NCBI RefSeq assembly: GCF_002205645.1
Contig: NZ_NIOF01000011.1
Coordinates: 124,001-188,000 of the forward strand
Length of the DNA stretch: 64,000 nt
Direction of reading: 5' to 3'
Source: Roseateles aquatilis
GTDB taxonomy: Bacteria > Pseudomonadota > Gammaproteobacteria > Burkholderiales > Burkholderiaceae_C
In this document: piece after piece, positions 1 through 8,740 of the stretch
Layout of the letters: each line of letters begins with the position of its first letter
Numbering within the stretch: the stretch's first letter is position 1
Notes under the pieces: model-generated
Databases searched by the model: none
Told to the model about the DNA's origin: nothing
What the model saw: only the letters and a program-made list of their open reading frames with translations
Translations under genes and position numbers: made by a program

Positions 1-236
1 TCGACCGCCTGCTCTGCCAGTTGCGCCTGAGCGGCGCGCTGAACGACATCGCGGGCGTGCTGCTGGGCAGCTTCACCGACGCGGAGTCGTCGGACGACGT
101 CCTGGCCGATTACTTCGGCGAGCTCGGCGTGCCGGTCCTTGCCGGCTGGCCCAGCGGCCATACGACGCCCAACCTGCCGCTGCCGATCGGCGTGGAGGTG
201 ACGATGGACGTCGAGGCGGGGACGCTGAGCGTCTGA
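1..236 (+). CDS. LD-carboxypeptidase (peptidase family S66), C-terminal fragment
   Basis: This is the 3' end of a gene entering from the left edge, read in the frame that starts at base 3. The fragment begins DRLLCQLRLSGALNDIAGVL and carries SGHTTPNLPLPIG near the end. These match the C-terminal half of S66 muramoyl-tetrapeptide carboxypeptidases: the DRML-type helix, then the Gly-His segment that supplies the catalytic histidine. The same elements occur in the complete S66 gene at 6835-7899, so the window has two paralogues. The family removes the terminal D-Ala from muropeptide tetrapeptides or hydrolyses microcin C-like amides. The nucleophile and glutamate are outside the window, so activity cannot be judged. 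Confidence 0.85.
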   Translation, partial: DRLLCQLRLSGALNDIAGVLLGSFTDAESSDDVLADYFGELGVPVLAGWPSGHTTPNLPLPIGVEVTMDVEAGTLSV

Positions 237-617
237 TCGATCGGTCGCGGCGTCAGGTCATCGCCGCACCCAAGCGACTGCCGAGGCCGGATGCGGGTGA
301 GCGGATCGCTGCGTTTGTCGCAGGCATCGGATCGATGAGGCCGTGCGCCGGGAGCAGAGGAGCTTCGGGGCGGGGCAGATGATCCACCGGCATCTGATTG
401 GCGCTCACGGACCAGAGTCCCGTTGCGCCGGTCAGTTGGCATTCGCGCAGAAGCCACATCCACGTGCCGGTCAAGGCGTCCCGAAGCCCGAGCCTGCCCG
501 TCGATTGCAGCGTTGGCGCGTCGCCGCGCATTCCGCGTGGTGCCCAACGAAAAAAGCCCGCCGAGTCTCCCCGGCGGGCTTTCGCGAGAGGCCGCGAGTG
601 CGGCCTGTCTCGGTCGA
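237..617. other. Intergenic stretch without a convincing gene
   Basis: This stretch of about 380 bases lies between two convergent genes. Short open frames exist on both strands, but none has a Shine-Dalgarno sequence or family resemblance. The only structure I can support is the terminator hairpin at 550-582. Confidence 0.6.
550..582 (-). terminator. Rho-independent terminator of the TonB receptor gene
   Basis: A 9-bp perfect stem (AGCCCGCCG at 555-563 pairs with CGGCGGGCT at 572-580) is followed on the minus strand by a run of T. It sits about 35 bases downstream of the receptor stop codon at 618. Confidence 0.85.
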
Positions 618-3479
618 TCAGAAGAACTTGTAGTCGACGCCCAGCGTGAACGAGCGGCCACGCGGATCGGCCACGCGCGGTTCCCACGAGCTGCCTGAAC
701 CGGTGTTGGTGTCGTAGCTGTTCGCGAACGGCGGGTCCTGGTCGAAGATGTTCTTGATGCCGGCCGTGATCGTCAGGTTCTTGATGCCGCTGTACGCGAC
801 GCTGACGTGGTGCAGGTAGTACGGCTTGACCCACGGGTCGAAGGCGGGCGCCGAGGCATTGCCGTTGGCCACGCCCGGCGGGACGTAGCCGTAGTAGCCG
901 CTGCTGTACTGCTGGCGCAGCGACCAGGCCCAGTCACCATACGTGTAGGTCATGTACGCGCTGTGCTTCCAGCGGATGCCCAGCTCGCTCGAACGCGTGA
1001 ACTGACCGATCTCGCTCGGGCCGAAGGCCACGTTGTTCAGCAGCTTGGACTTCTTCTTCAGCAGGTAGGTGCCGTCCAGGCCCGCGCTCAGGCGGCCGCC
1101 GTTCATCGCAGTGCTGCCGCGCAGCGAGAACTCCAGCGCGCTCGTCTGCGTCTCACCGGTGTTCACCCAGCGGGTGTCCACCGTCTGCAGCACGCCGTTG
1201 GCGTCACGGATGAACGCCGACGGGAACAGCCGGTAGTTGTTCAGGATCTGCGTCAGCGTCAGGCTCTGGATCTGCCCCTTGCGACGGATGTCCCACAGGT
1301 CCACGCTCATGCTGTAGTCCCGCGTCGGCTGCCAGATGAAGCCGATGTTGGACATGTTGGACTCTTCCGGCTTCAGGTCGGAACGTCCGCCGAACAGCGT
1401 GTTGAAAGTCACCGCCTGGCAGCCCGGCGCATTGCTCACCACGTTGCTCGGGCAGGTCGACGGATCGGGCACGCCCGCGCCGGTGTACGGCGATTCGGTC
1501 ACGCCGTTGAACAGCTGGTTGAAGGTCGGCACGCGGAAGCCGGTGCTGTACGAGCCGCGGAACACCAGGCTGTCGAACGGCTGATAACGGATCGACGCCT
1601 TCGGGTTGGTCGTGCTGCCGAAGCCGGTGTACTTGTCGTAGCGCACCGACAGGTTCAGGTCGAGGTTCTTGAAGACCGGGATGATGGTCTCGCCGAAGAT
1701 CGCGCCGACCTTGCGCTTCACGCCGCTCAGCGCGTTCACGTTGTCGAACGGAGCGTTGAAGATCCAGGTGTTGATGTCGTTCGTGTTGACGGTGTTGTTG
1801 CCGTCGAAGCGGTACTTCTCGATCCGGTAGTCCACGCCCACCGCCGCCATCACGTCGCCGGCCGGCAGCTTGAACAGCGGGCCGGACGCGGTCGCGTCGT
1901 ACTCGTCGGTGGTGTACTTGCCGCCGTACAGCTTGGTGCCCGCGGCCGAGATCGCGTCCAGCGCCGCCAGCGCGGCCGGGGTCTGCGATTCACCGGCCAG
2001 CAGGAACGGGTTGAGCACGCCGGTGTTGATCAGGTTGGCCAGGCCGACCCAGTTCTGATAACCGCTGCCCAGCACCGAGTTGCTCTTGCTGAACGCCTGC
2101 GACGCGCCGACCTTGTAGTCCCAGTCCTTGAGGAAGGGCAGCGGGCCGTCCATGCTCAGCAGGTAGCGGCCGGTGTCGGTGGTGGTCTCGAACTCGCGCG
2201 AGCCGCATTCCATGCAGCGCCAGCGGAAGGCCAGCGGCTTGCCGGCCTGCGAGGCCAGGCTCGGGAAGGTGCCCACCAGCGCGTTCCACACGCGCTGGTA
2301 GCCGGCGCCGGTGGACGGGTAGGCCAGGCTGCGGAACGGGCTCGGCACGACGCTGCCGTTGGGCAGCGTGATCGTGGCCGTGGCGCTGCCGCTGCTGATC
2401 TGGTTGCCCGAGAAGATCTTCTGCGATTCGGACTTGCCCAGCAGCACCTCGCCGGTCAGCACATGCTCGCCCAGCTTGAGCATGCCGCGCGACACCAGGT
2501 TGGTGTTCTTGACCGGTTGCTGGATCACGGCCGCCTTGCCGCTGTCCCACGCGCAACCGAACTGGTTGGCCGGCGACGCGGCGGCGGAGTTCCACAGCTT
2601 CTCCGCGTAGGGCGCCATGTTGGGCTGCGACGCGCAGCCCGCTCCGCCCGGCAGGTCGAGGATGTTGGCGCTGGTGATGGTGGCGCCGTTGTAGGTCGGG
2701 GCCGTGATCGTGGGCGAGAAGAACACCGTCGCGAACGGCGTGCCGCGCGTGTCGGGCGACAGGCCGCGATCGGGCTGGAAGCTGTTGACGAAGTCGCGCT
2801 GCGAGCCGTTCAGCCGCTTGTTGTCCGTCAGGGACAAGGTGGCCATCACGTTGAAGCCGTCCTTGTCCAGGTTGCCGGCCCCGCCGGTCACCGACGCGCG
2901 ATAGATGTTGCCGCCGCCATGCTCGGTGACGTCGGTGAAGGCGCTGGCTTGCAGGCCCTGGTAGTCCTTGCGCAGGATGAAGTTGATGACGCCGCCGACG
3001 GCGTCGGTGCCGTAGGTCGACGAGGCGCCGTCCTTCAGCACTTCGACGCGTTCGATCGCCGCCATCGGGATCTGGTTCAGGTCGACCACGCCGCCGTTCA
3101 GGCCGTGCGCCGCGATGCGGCGGCCGTTCAGCAGGATCAGCGTCGCGTTGGCGCCCTGCAGGCGCAGGTTGGCGGAGGTCGCGCCGTTGTTGCCGCGGGA
3201 CTGGCCCGAGACCACGTCCGCATTGGAGGCCAGGTTGTCCAGGCCGTTGCCGTTGGACGTCAGGGTGGCGATCAACTGCTCGGCCGAGACGATGCCCTGG
3301 CGGTCCAGGTCCTTGCGGGAGATGGTCTGCACCGGCAGCGCGCCCTCGTCCTGGATCCGCTTGATGCTGGAGCCGGTGATCTCCACCCGCTCGATCTTCT
3401 GCACTTCCTGCGACCACGCCGCCGCATGGGCACCCAGCCCCACGACGACCAGACAACGGGCGAGTTGATTCAGTTTCAC
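618..3479 (-). CDS. TonB-dependent outer-membrane receptor
   Basis: This 953-residue outer-membrane active transporter uses TonB-ExbBD energy to import a ligand that cannot be told from sequence. A Sec signal peptide (about residues 1-23, ending AAAWSQ) is followed by a TonB-box-like KIERVEITGS, a plug domain (about 45-175, with LLNGRRI, VEVLKDGASSTYG and VGGVINFI motifs) and a 22-strand-type barrel ending in the canonical aromatic terminus DYKFF. No STN or carboxypeptidase-like N-terminal extension is present. Translation starts at a GTG preceded by AAGGAGAAGG on the minus strand. The gene diverges from the cyclodeaminase-family gene at 3701, and a strong terminator follows it. Plug sequences of this kind are common in large receptor families of Burkholderiales and Xanthomonadales. 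Its position next to peptidoglycan genes hints at an envelope-derived ligand, but that is inference. Confidence 0.95.
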   Translation of the reverse strand: MKLNQLARCLVVVGLGAHAAAWSQEVQKIERVEITGSSIKRIQDEGALPVQTISRKDLDRQGIVSAEQLIATLTSNGNGLDNLASNADVVSGQSRGNNGATSANLRLQGANATLILLNGRRIAAHGLNGGVVDLNQIPMAAIERVEVLKDGASSTYGTDAVGGVINFILRKDYQGLQASAFTDVTEHGGGNIYRASVTGGAGNLDKDGFNVMATLSLTDNKRLNGSQRDFVNSFQPDRGLSPDTRGTPFATVFFSPTITAPTYNGATITSANILDLPGGAGCASQPNMAPYAEKLWNSAAASPANQFGCAWDSGKAAVIQQPVKNTNLVSRGMLKLGEHVLTGEVLLGKSESQKIFSGNQISSGSATATITLPNGSVVPSPFRSLAYPSTGAGYQRVWNALVGTFPSLASQAGKPLAFRWRCMECGSREFETTTDTGRYLLSMDGPLPFLKDWDYKVGASQAFSKSNSVLGSGYQNWVGLANLINTGVLNPFLLAGESQTPAALAALDAISAAGTKLYGGKYTTDEYDATASGPLFKLPAGDVMAAVGVDYRIEKYRFDGNNTVNTNDINTWIFNAPFDNVNALSGVKRKVGAIFGETIIPVFKNLDLNLSVRYDKYTGFGSTTNPKASIRYQPFDSLVFRGSYSTGFRVPTFNQLFNGVTESPYTGAGVPDPSTCPSNVVSNAPGCQAVTFNTLFGGRSDLKPEESNMSNIGFIWQPTRDYSMSVDLWDIRRKGQIQSLTLTQILNNYRLFPSAFIRDANGVLQTVDTRWVNTGETQTSALEFSLRGSTAMNGGRLSAGLDGTYLLKKKSKLLNNVAFGPSEIGQFTRSSELGIRWKHSAYMTYTYGDWAWSLRQQYSSGYYGYVPPGVANGNASAPAFDPWVKPYYLHHVSVAYSGIKNLTITAGIKNIFDQDPPFANSYDTNTGSGSSWEPRVADPRGRSFTLGVDYKFF

Positions 3480-3700
3480 GACCTTCTCCTTGTTAAACGG
3501 TCCGGCGTCCCTGGAACGCCTCCAACGACTGCGGCGCGGTCCCGAGACCGCCCCCGATGCGAGCTGCGCCGATGATCAAGCACGAGTCGATTTCGCCGTC
3601 ATAGGGCCCTCACCCATTTGTTGCGTCGGGCACGATGAATGCTTGTCTCGCGCGTATAACCTGCGGGAATGCAAAGGGGTCGGGACTATACAGTCGCCCC

Positions 3701-4648
3701 ATGCGATCGATCACCGAAACGCAGGTGGCACGGCACCTGACCCCGGCCCGTCGGCCGGCCCAACTCGCGGCGTTGCGCGAGGCCTTCGAACACTTCGCCC
3801 AAGGCCGCGCGACGGTCCTGCCCCGCAGTCGCGCCGCCCTGGCGCAGGCCAGCGGCGCGCCCATGGTCAGCGCGATGGGCGCGGTGCTGCCGGACATGCT
3901 CGGCACCAAGGTCTACGCGACGCTGAACGGCAAGTTCCAGTTCGTCGTCAACCTCTTCGACACCACCACCGGGCTGCCGCTGGCCACGATGTCGGCCAAC
4001 GAGCTCACCCGGGTCCGCACTGCCGCCACCACCGCGCTGGCGGTGGATACGCTGGCCCGCGCGCAGGCGCGCGTGCTCGGCGTCTTCGGCAACGGCGTGC
4101 AGGCGCAGGCCCATGTGGAGGCGCTGCTTGGCGTACGCCGTTTCGAGCGCGTGATGCTGCACGCCCGCTCCGACGCGCCGGGCACCGCCGCACGCTGGTC
4201 GGCTGAATTCGGCCTGCCCGTCGAGGCCGTCGACGCCGCCCGTGTCGCCGCCGAGAGCGACGTCATCGTGACCTGCACGCGTGCCACCGAGCCGCTGTTC
4301 GACGGCGCCCTGGTGCGTCCCGGCACGCTGGTCTGCGCGGTGGGCTCGAGCAAGCCGGTCGCCCGCGAGCTGGACGACACGCTGTTGGCGCGCGCCGCGG
4401 CGGTCGTCGTCGAATGGAAGACGGCCGCGTTGGCCGAGGCCGGCGAGCTGGTCCGCGCCGCGCCCGGCACGATCGCGCCGGAGCGGCTGAAGGAGCTCGG
4501 CGAGCTGCTGGTCGCCGGCCATGCGCCGGCGGCGCAGGACATCGTCGTCTACAAGAGCGTCGGCATCGGGCTGGAGGACATCGCGCTGGCCGCGATGGTG
4601 CTCTGCGACGAAGCGGCGGCACAGGCCGGGTCGGAGCAGCCATCGTGA
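3701..4648 (+). CDS. Ornithine cyclodeaminase / mu-crystallin family dehydrogenase
   Basis: This 315-residue NAD(P)-dependent enzyme belongs to the family of ornithine cyclodeaminase, archaeal-type alanine dehydrogenase, ketimine reductase and mu-crystallin. Visible family features are the substrate-side segment GTKVYATLNGKFQF, the TAATTALAVDTLA stretch, a Rossmann motif GVFGNGVQAQAH (about residues 127-138), the VTCTRATEPLF strand and the C-terminal VYKSVGIGLEDIALA. An upstream ATG at 3635 would add 22 unrelated residues, so the ATG at 3701 is preferred. The stop overlaps the start of the PBP4 gene (GTGA, bases 4645-4648), which implies translational coupling. Because PBP4 enzymes liberate D-alanine, an amino-acid dehydrogenase role acting on alanine or a related product is plausible, but the substrate is not determined by sequence. 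Confidence 0.85.
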   Translation: MRSITETQVARHLTPARRPAQLAALREAFEHFAQGRATVLPRSRAALAQASGAPMVSAMGAVLPDMLGTKVYATLNGKFQFVVNLFDTTTGLPLATMSANELTRVRTAATTALAVDTLARAQARVLGVFGNGVQAQAHVEALLGVRRFERVMLHARSDAPGTAARWSAEFGLPVEAVDAARVAAESDVIVTCTRATEPLFDGALVRPGTLVCAVGSSKPVARELDDTLLARAAAVVVEWKTAALAEAGELVRAAPGTIAPERLKELGELLVAGHAPAAQDIVVYKSVGIGLEDIALAAMVLCDEAAAQAGSEQPS

Positions 4649-6078
4649 GCCGCCGCCTGACCGCCGCGCTGGGTTTCGTGGCACTGGCCGCGCTGAGCGG
4701 CTGCGCGACCGTCGGTCAACCGCCGGAGCCGGTCGAGGCCGCGTTGCGGCAGGCGGGCGTGCCGCCGACGTCGCTGGCGGTGGTGGCCTTCCCGGTCGAC
4801 GCGCCCGAGACCGGCCTGCGCCTGAATGCCGACCGGCCGATGGCGCCCGCCTCGACGATGAAGGCGATCACCGCGGTGGTCGCGCTGGACCGGCTCGGAC
4901 CCAACAGCCGGGGACAGACGCAGTTGCTCGCCGTCGGCGAGATCCGCGACGGGCGCCTGGAGGCGCCGCTGGTGCTCAAGGGCGGCGGCGACGCGGACCT
5001 CGACTGGGGCGCGTTGTGGATGATGCTGCGCGAGGTGCGCGAGCGCCACGGCGTGCGCGAACTGGCCGGCGGCATCGTCGTCGACCGCGGGTTGTTCAAT
5101 CCGGCCCGGCCCGAGATCGGCGCGCCGCGCTTCGACGAGCAGGCCGAGTTCCCCTACAACGTCATCCCCGACGCACTGCATCTCAACGGCAACTTGCTGC
5201 AGTACGACTTCGCCGCCGACGACCGCGGCCTGACGGTGCGGCCGTTCCCGCAGTTCGGCGCGCTGGCGATCGACACGAGCGAGGTACGGCTCAACGACAA
5301 GCCCTGCAAGGACTGGGACGGCGGCTGGTTGCCGTCGCGCTTCGAGGCCTTGCCCGACGGCGCCGCGCGACTGGTGCTGGCGGGCGAGTTCCCGCGCGGG
5401 TGCCAGGTCTTGCAATCGCTCAACGTGCTGGACCGGCAATGGGAAACGGCCCAGGCGCTGCGGCAGCTGTGGGGCTCGCTGGGCGGCACGCTGTCGGGCG
5501 AGATCCGCGAGGGCGTCGCGCCCGAGGGCGCCCGGGTGCTCGCGATGCATCGCGACCGGCCGCTGGCCGAGTTGCTGCGGCCGGTGATGAAGTCCTCGGA
5601 CAACGCGCTGGCGCGCTTGATCTTCCTGCGGCTCGGCGCGTCGGCGGCGCAGCCCGGCGAGGACACGCGCCTGGCCGCCGACCGCGTCGTGCGTGAATGG
5701 TTCGCCGCCCGGAAGATCGACACGACGGGCCTGGCGCTGGAGAACGGCTCGGGCTTGTCGCGCACCGAGCGCGCGACCGTGGCGCAGATGGCCGCCATGC
5801 TGGCGGCCTCGGCGCGCGGTCCGCACGGACCCGAGCTGCTGGCCACGCTGCCGGTGGCCGGCGTCGACGGCACGCTGAGCCGCCGCATGAAGGGCACTGC
5901 CGCCGAAGGCCGCGCCCGCATGAAGACCGGCACGCTGCGCGACGTCGTGGCGCTGGCCGGCTTCGTGCCGGATTCGCGCGGCAGGAACTGGATCGTGGTC
6001 GCGATCATCAATGACGATCAGGCGATGAAGGCCCGCGCGGCGATCGACGCGTTGGTGGATTGGGTGGCGCGGCGCTGA
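4645..6078 (+). CDS. dacB: D-alanyl-D-alanine carboxypeptidase/endopeptidase, PBP4 type (S13), lipoprotein
   Basis: This 477-residue class C low-molecular-mass penicillin-binding protein trims D-Ala from, and cuts cross-links between, peptidoglycan stem peptides in the periplasm. All three active-site motifs are present: S70-T-M-K73, S318-D-N320 and K427-T-G429. The long insertion between the first and second motifs is typical of S13 enzymes. The N-terminus has a short hydrophobic segment ending LSGC, a lipobox, so the protein is probably membrane-anchored, unlike the soluble E. coli enzyme. The GTG at 4645 is chosen because it overlaps the upstream stop and places the signal sequence at the N-terminus. 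The longer open frame upstream is antisense-like read-through of the preceding gene. It fits the envelope-turnover theme of the locus. Confidence 0.93.
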   Translation: MSRRLTAALGFVALAALSGCATVGQPPEPVEAALRQAGVPPTSLAVVAFPVDAPETGLRLNADRPMAPASTMKAITAVVALDRLGPNSRGQTQLLAVGEIRDGRLEAPLVLKGGGDADLDWGALWMMLREVRERHGVRELAGGIVVDRGLFNPARPEIGAPRFDEQAEFPYNVIPDALHLNGNLLQYDFAADDRGLTVRPFPQFGALAIDTSEVRLNDKPCKDWDGGWLPSRFEALPDGAARLVLAGEFPRGCQVLQSLNVLDRQWETAQALRQLWGSLGGTLSGEIREGVAPEGARVLAMHRDRPLAELLRPVMKSSDNALARLIFLRLGASAAQPGEDTRLAADRVVREWFAARKIDTTGLALENGSGLSRTERATVAQMAAMLAASARGPHGPELLATLPVAGVDGTLSRRMKGTAAEGRARMKTGTLRDVVALAGFVPDSRGRNWIVVAIINDDQAMKARAAIDALVDWVARR

Positions 6079-6091
6079 GATCGACCGGGCG

Positions 6092-6718
6092 CTAGAAGCG
6101 CCGCAGGGGCGCCGGGCTGGTGCGCTGGGCAAAGGTGTGCAGTCGGCCGAGGATCTGGTCCGCCTCTGCGGCGTTGTCGCAAACCTCCAGCGCATCCATG
6201 AGATCGTTGAACTGCGCGCGATCGGTCGGGGCCATCTTCCCCACGTGGTCGTAGGCCCCCCGGTCGTAGCGCTTGAAGAACTCGTTGCGATTGATCAGGA
6301 AGGTCGCGGCTGCCAGCATGAACGGTGTCTGGGCCACGGAGGCGATGGGCTCCGGTCCCTTGTGACCGACATGGTGCAAGAGCCGCTCATTGCCTGCCCA
6401 AATGGCCTCGAAGCGCCGGATCTGCGCGGGGAAGCGGTCCAGCTCGTTGTCACGCGCACGCTGGACCCATTGGTCGGCGATCGACTGGAGGTGCAGCCCC
6501 CAGCCGCGCAGCCCGTCCCGCACCGGTGCGGTGTAGCACTGCTTGAGCGTGTCTGCCACCCAGACGAGTCCACCCCATTTCGCTTTCCAGGCCAGCGCGT
6601 CCCGCTCTGCCGCGGCCCGGGGATCAGTGCCTGCCGTGGCATGCGATGGCGGGAAGGCCGCGGCCGCGGCCGTGGCGAATGCCGGCGAGAACGTCGAAGC
6701 AGGCGTATATCGTTCCAT
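6092..6718 (-). CDS. Hypothetical protein, last gene of the muropeptide cluster
   Basis: I do not recognise this 208-residue protein. The first 45 residues are rich in Ala, Pro, Ser and Thr, with no clear signal peptide. The rest is charged, aromatic and probably helical, with blocks such as WKAKWGGLVWVADTL, GWGLHLQSIADQWVQRARDN and FLINRNEFFKRYDRGAYDH. No transmembrane segment is evident. The ATG at 6718 is supported by GAAGGAG seven bases upstream. The gene lies 116 bases downstream of the S66 peptidase on the same strand, with its own short AT-richer leader, so it may or may not belong to that transcript. The disordered N-terminus followed by a compact helical domain also occurs in secreted effectors, but I see no specific motif to support that. 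Confidence 0.7.
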   Translation of the reverse strand: MERYTPASTFSPAFATAAAAAFPPSHATAGTDPRAAAERDALAWKAKWGGLVWVADTLKQCYTAPVRDGLRGWGLHLQSIADQWVQRARDNELDRFPAQIRRFEAIWAGNERLLHHVGHKGPEPIASVAQTPFMLAAATFLINRNEFFKRYDRGAYDHVGKMAPTDRAQFNDLMDALEVCDNAAEADQILGRLHTFAQRTSPAPLRRF

Positions 6719-6834
6719 GGGAGCTCCTTCAAAAGTGAAAGCGCTCCTTAGTCGGCAGTCCCGTTGCAGCACCCGCAACCCGATCGATGCGGGCGGCCCG
6801 CGTCGGGCGCCCGATGGCGGCAGGGCGGATGCGT

Positions 6835-7899
6835 TCAGAGCACGGCCGATGACAGCAGTCGCACCGTGCCCGCCCGAGCGTCCATCTCGGCCGGCAAACC
6901 CACCGGCACGGTGAACTTGCGCTTGATGTGGCCGATCATCGCGCCGCGGTAGACGGGAACGTTCAGGGGCAGGAAGTAGTCGTCGAAGACCTCGTCCAGC
7001 GTCAGCGTGCCGAAGTTGCCGTCGCCGGGGCCGCATTGCGTGAATTTGCCCAGTACCACGCCGGCCAGTTGGTCGAGCGCGCCGCACAGGCGCAGCGTCG
7101 AGAGCATGCGGTCGACGCGATAGATGTACTCGTTGATCTCTTCCAGGAACAGGATCGCGCCGCGCGTGTCCGGGAAGAACGCCGAGCCGGCCAGCGAGCT
7201 CAGCACCGCCAGGTTGCCGCCGATCAGCGGCCCGCGCGCGACGCCGGCGCGCAGCGTGCTGATGCGGTCCTCGCGCTGGACCAGGTGGGCGCCGCGCTCG
7301 CCCTGCGGGTTCTGCAGCAGGTCCGGCTGCGCGTCCATGACGACCGTCTTGAAGTGTTGCAGCGAGAACTCGTTCCACTCCGAGCCCGCCACCGGGCAGT
7401 GGAAGGTGACCAGGCCGGTCTGCTTCTGGATCGCGTTGACCAGGCTGGTCAGGTCCGAGAAGCCGCCGAAGAACTTGGGCTTGCGGCGGATCAGCGCGTA
7501 GTTGAGCTTGTCGACGATGCGGTTGCAGCCGGAGCCGCCGGTCAGCGCCAGGATGCCGGCGACCTCGTCGTCGGCGAAGGCGTCGTTGATGTCGGCGGCG
7601 CGTTGCGCGTCGGTGCCGCCGAACTGGCCGTAGCGGCCGCGCACGTTGGCGCCGGGCTTGACCTTGAAGCCGAGCGCCTGCAGCGTTTCGACGGCGATCT
7701 CCAGCGGCTCGCGCTCATAGGTGGCGTTGGCCGGGCTGACCAGCGCGATCGTGTCGCCGGGACGCAGGCGGCGCGGGCGCACCGTCTCCGGCGCGGCCGG
7801 GCGCGCATCGCGCGCGGGGGCGGACGTCTGCGCCTGCGCGGCGGGCAGCAGCGCGCCGGCGAGCGCGCCGGTCAGGATCTGGCGACGGGATGCGGTCAT
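6835..7899 (-). CDS. LD-carboxypeptidase (S66), exported
   Basis: This 354-residue serine peptidase removes the terminal D-residue from tetrapeptide stems, giving tripeptides. The N-terminus MTASRRQILTGALAGALLPAAQA is a twin-arginine-type signal (SRRQIL). Family elements follow in order: RLRPGDTIALVSPA, the Gly-rich strand ILALTGGSGCNRIVDKL, the nucleophile turn GGFSDLTSL (candidate Ser148), GPLIGGNLAVLSSLAGS, the acidic segment LFLEEINEYIYRVDRML holding the catalytic Glu, and GHIKRKFTVPVG with candidate His324. Length fits the family plus a signal peptide. Cytoplasmic LdcA acts in internal recycling. An exported version suggests trimming of peptides outside the cytoplasm before import. It is 76 bases downstream of the VanX-like dipeptidase gene and probably cotranscribed with it. 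Confidence 0.9.
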   Translation of the reverse strand: MTASRRQILTGALAGALLPAAQAQTSAPARDARPAAPETVRPRRLRPGDTIALVSPANATYEREPLEIAVETLQALGFKVKPGANVRGRYGQFGGTDAQRAADINDAFADDEVAGILALTGGSGCNRIVDKLNYALIRRKPKFFGGFSDLTSLVNAIQKQTGLVTFHCPVAGSEWNEFSLQHFKTVVMDAQPDLLQNPQGERGAHLVQREDRISTLRAGVARGPLIGGNLAVLSSLAGSAFFPDTRGAILFLEEINEYIYRVDRMLSTLRLCGALDQLAGVVLGKFTQCGPGDGNFGTLTLDEVFDDYFLPLNVPVYRGAMIGHIKRKFTVPVGLPAEMDARAGTVRLLSSAVL

Positions 7900-7975
7900 G
7901 GGATCTCCGAGGGGTTGCCGGCCGGACCGGGTCCGGACGTGTTCGAGCGCGCCCAGGTCATGAGCGGACGGCGGG

Positions 7976-8698
7976 TCAGAGCACCAGCGGCAGCGCGCGG
8001 CGGACCTGGTCGCGGTCGCCGAAATCGAAATGCCACCACTCGGTGCTGATCGTCTGGAAGCCGGCGTGGCGCATCGCCGCGCGCAGCCAGCCGCGGTGCG
8101 CCAGTTGGGCCGCGGTCAGGCCGCCCTGCGCGAGCTGCTCGGCTTCGAACTCCGGGTGCGAGGCCGGCGTCATCTCGTCGAAGCCGGTGCCCATGTCGAG
8201 CTCGCGGCCGTCGGCGGCCAGCAGCGTGACGTCGACCGCCATGCCGAAGGAATGGATGGACCGGCGCGCCGGGTGGGCCAGGTACTTGGTCAGCGGCGTG
8301 CCTTCGAGTTCCGCCCACAGCGCTTCCTGCACCCGTTGCGGACGCAGCGCGTCCAGCACGACCAGCGTCACGCCCGGCCGGTGGCGCGACAGCCACTCGG
8401 CCGCCCGCGCCACGGCGTCGGCGGCTTCGCGGCGCAGATAAGCGCAGTCCAGTCCGCCGTAGACGTTGCGGCCGACGAAGTTGTCCGGTGTCGCATAACG
8501 CAGGTCCACCGCGATGCCGGGGATGCTCAGCAGGGCGCGGAACTCGGGGTGCGCGGCGATCTCCTCGCAGGGGATCGCGAGGGCGCCGACGAGCGTGTCG
8601 GCGATCGCACCGGCAGGGGCGCGCGCGGGCGAGTCACCAGTCGGCGTGCCGGATGAATCGGCGGGCGAAGGGGGAAGGGCGGCGTCCGGCGTGGTCAT
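7976..8698 (-). CDS. ddpX: D-alanyl-D-alanine dipeptidase (M15D, VanX/DdpX family)
   Basis: This 240-residue zinc dipeptidase hydrolyses free D-Ala-D-Ala. Ligands are visible: SIHSFGMAVD gives His149 and Asp156, and EWWHF gives catalytic Glu220 and ligand His223. LDALRP supplies the conserved arginine at 119. The first 35 residues are Pro/Ser/Ala-rich and dispensable-looking, with no clear signal peptide, so the enzyme is probably cytoplasmic. In E. coli, DdpX sits in a D-Ala-D-Ala uptake operon with a Dpp-like transporter. The same association appears here, with a LysR gene immediately upstream and DppA/DppBCDF genes further up. This supports use of imported D-Ala-D-Ala or related dipeptides. 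Vancomycin resistance is unlikely in a Gram-negative and no vanA/vanH genes are present. Confidence 0.9.
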   Translation of the reverse strand: MTTPDAALPPSPADSSGTPTGDSPARAPAGAIADTLVGALAIPCEEIAAHPEFRALLSIPGIAVDLRYATPDNFVGRNVYGGLDCAYLRREAADAVARAAEWLSRHRPGVTLVVLDALRPQRVQEALWAELEGTPLTKYLAHPARRSIHSFGMAVDVTLLAADGRELDMGTGFDEMTPASHPEFEAEQLAQGGLTAAQLAHRGWLRAAMRHAGFQTISTEWWHFDFGDRDQVRRALPLVL

Positions 8699-8740
8699 TT
8701 CGAGAACTTCTTCAGCGGCGAGTGGCGCGCCCCGGGGATG

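Noticed and set aside
343-698. Three overlapping small plus-strand open frames after the first S66 fragment
   Set aside because: They run through the terminator and into the receptor 3' end, are Arg-rich, and lack ribosome sites.
807-3575. 922-codon open frame opposite the TonB receptor gene
   Set aside because: It is a shadow of the receptor caused by high GC and rare stops. The product is Arg/Val/His/Gln-rich with no domain and no ribosome site, whereas the minus strand gives a full receptor.
6719-6740. GTGAAAGCGCT upstream of the hypothetical gene as a LacI/CcpA-type operator
   Set aside because: Only one half and the centre fit; the other half does not mirror it. It is also next to the ribosome site.
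7976-8698. VanX-type vancomycin resistance gene
   Set aside because: The fold is right, but no D-lactate or D-Ala-D-Lac ligase genes accompany it and the cell is Gram-negative. A peptide-catabolic DdpX role fits better.
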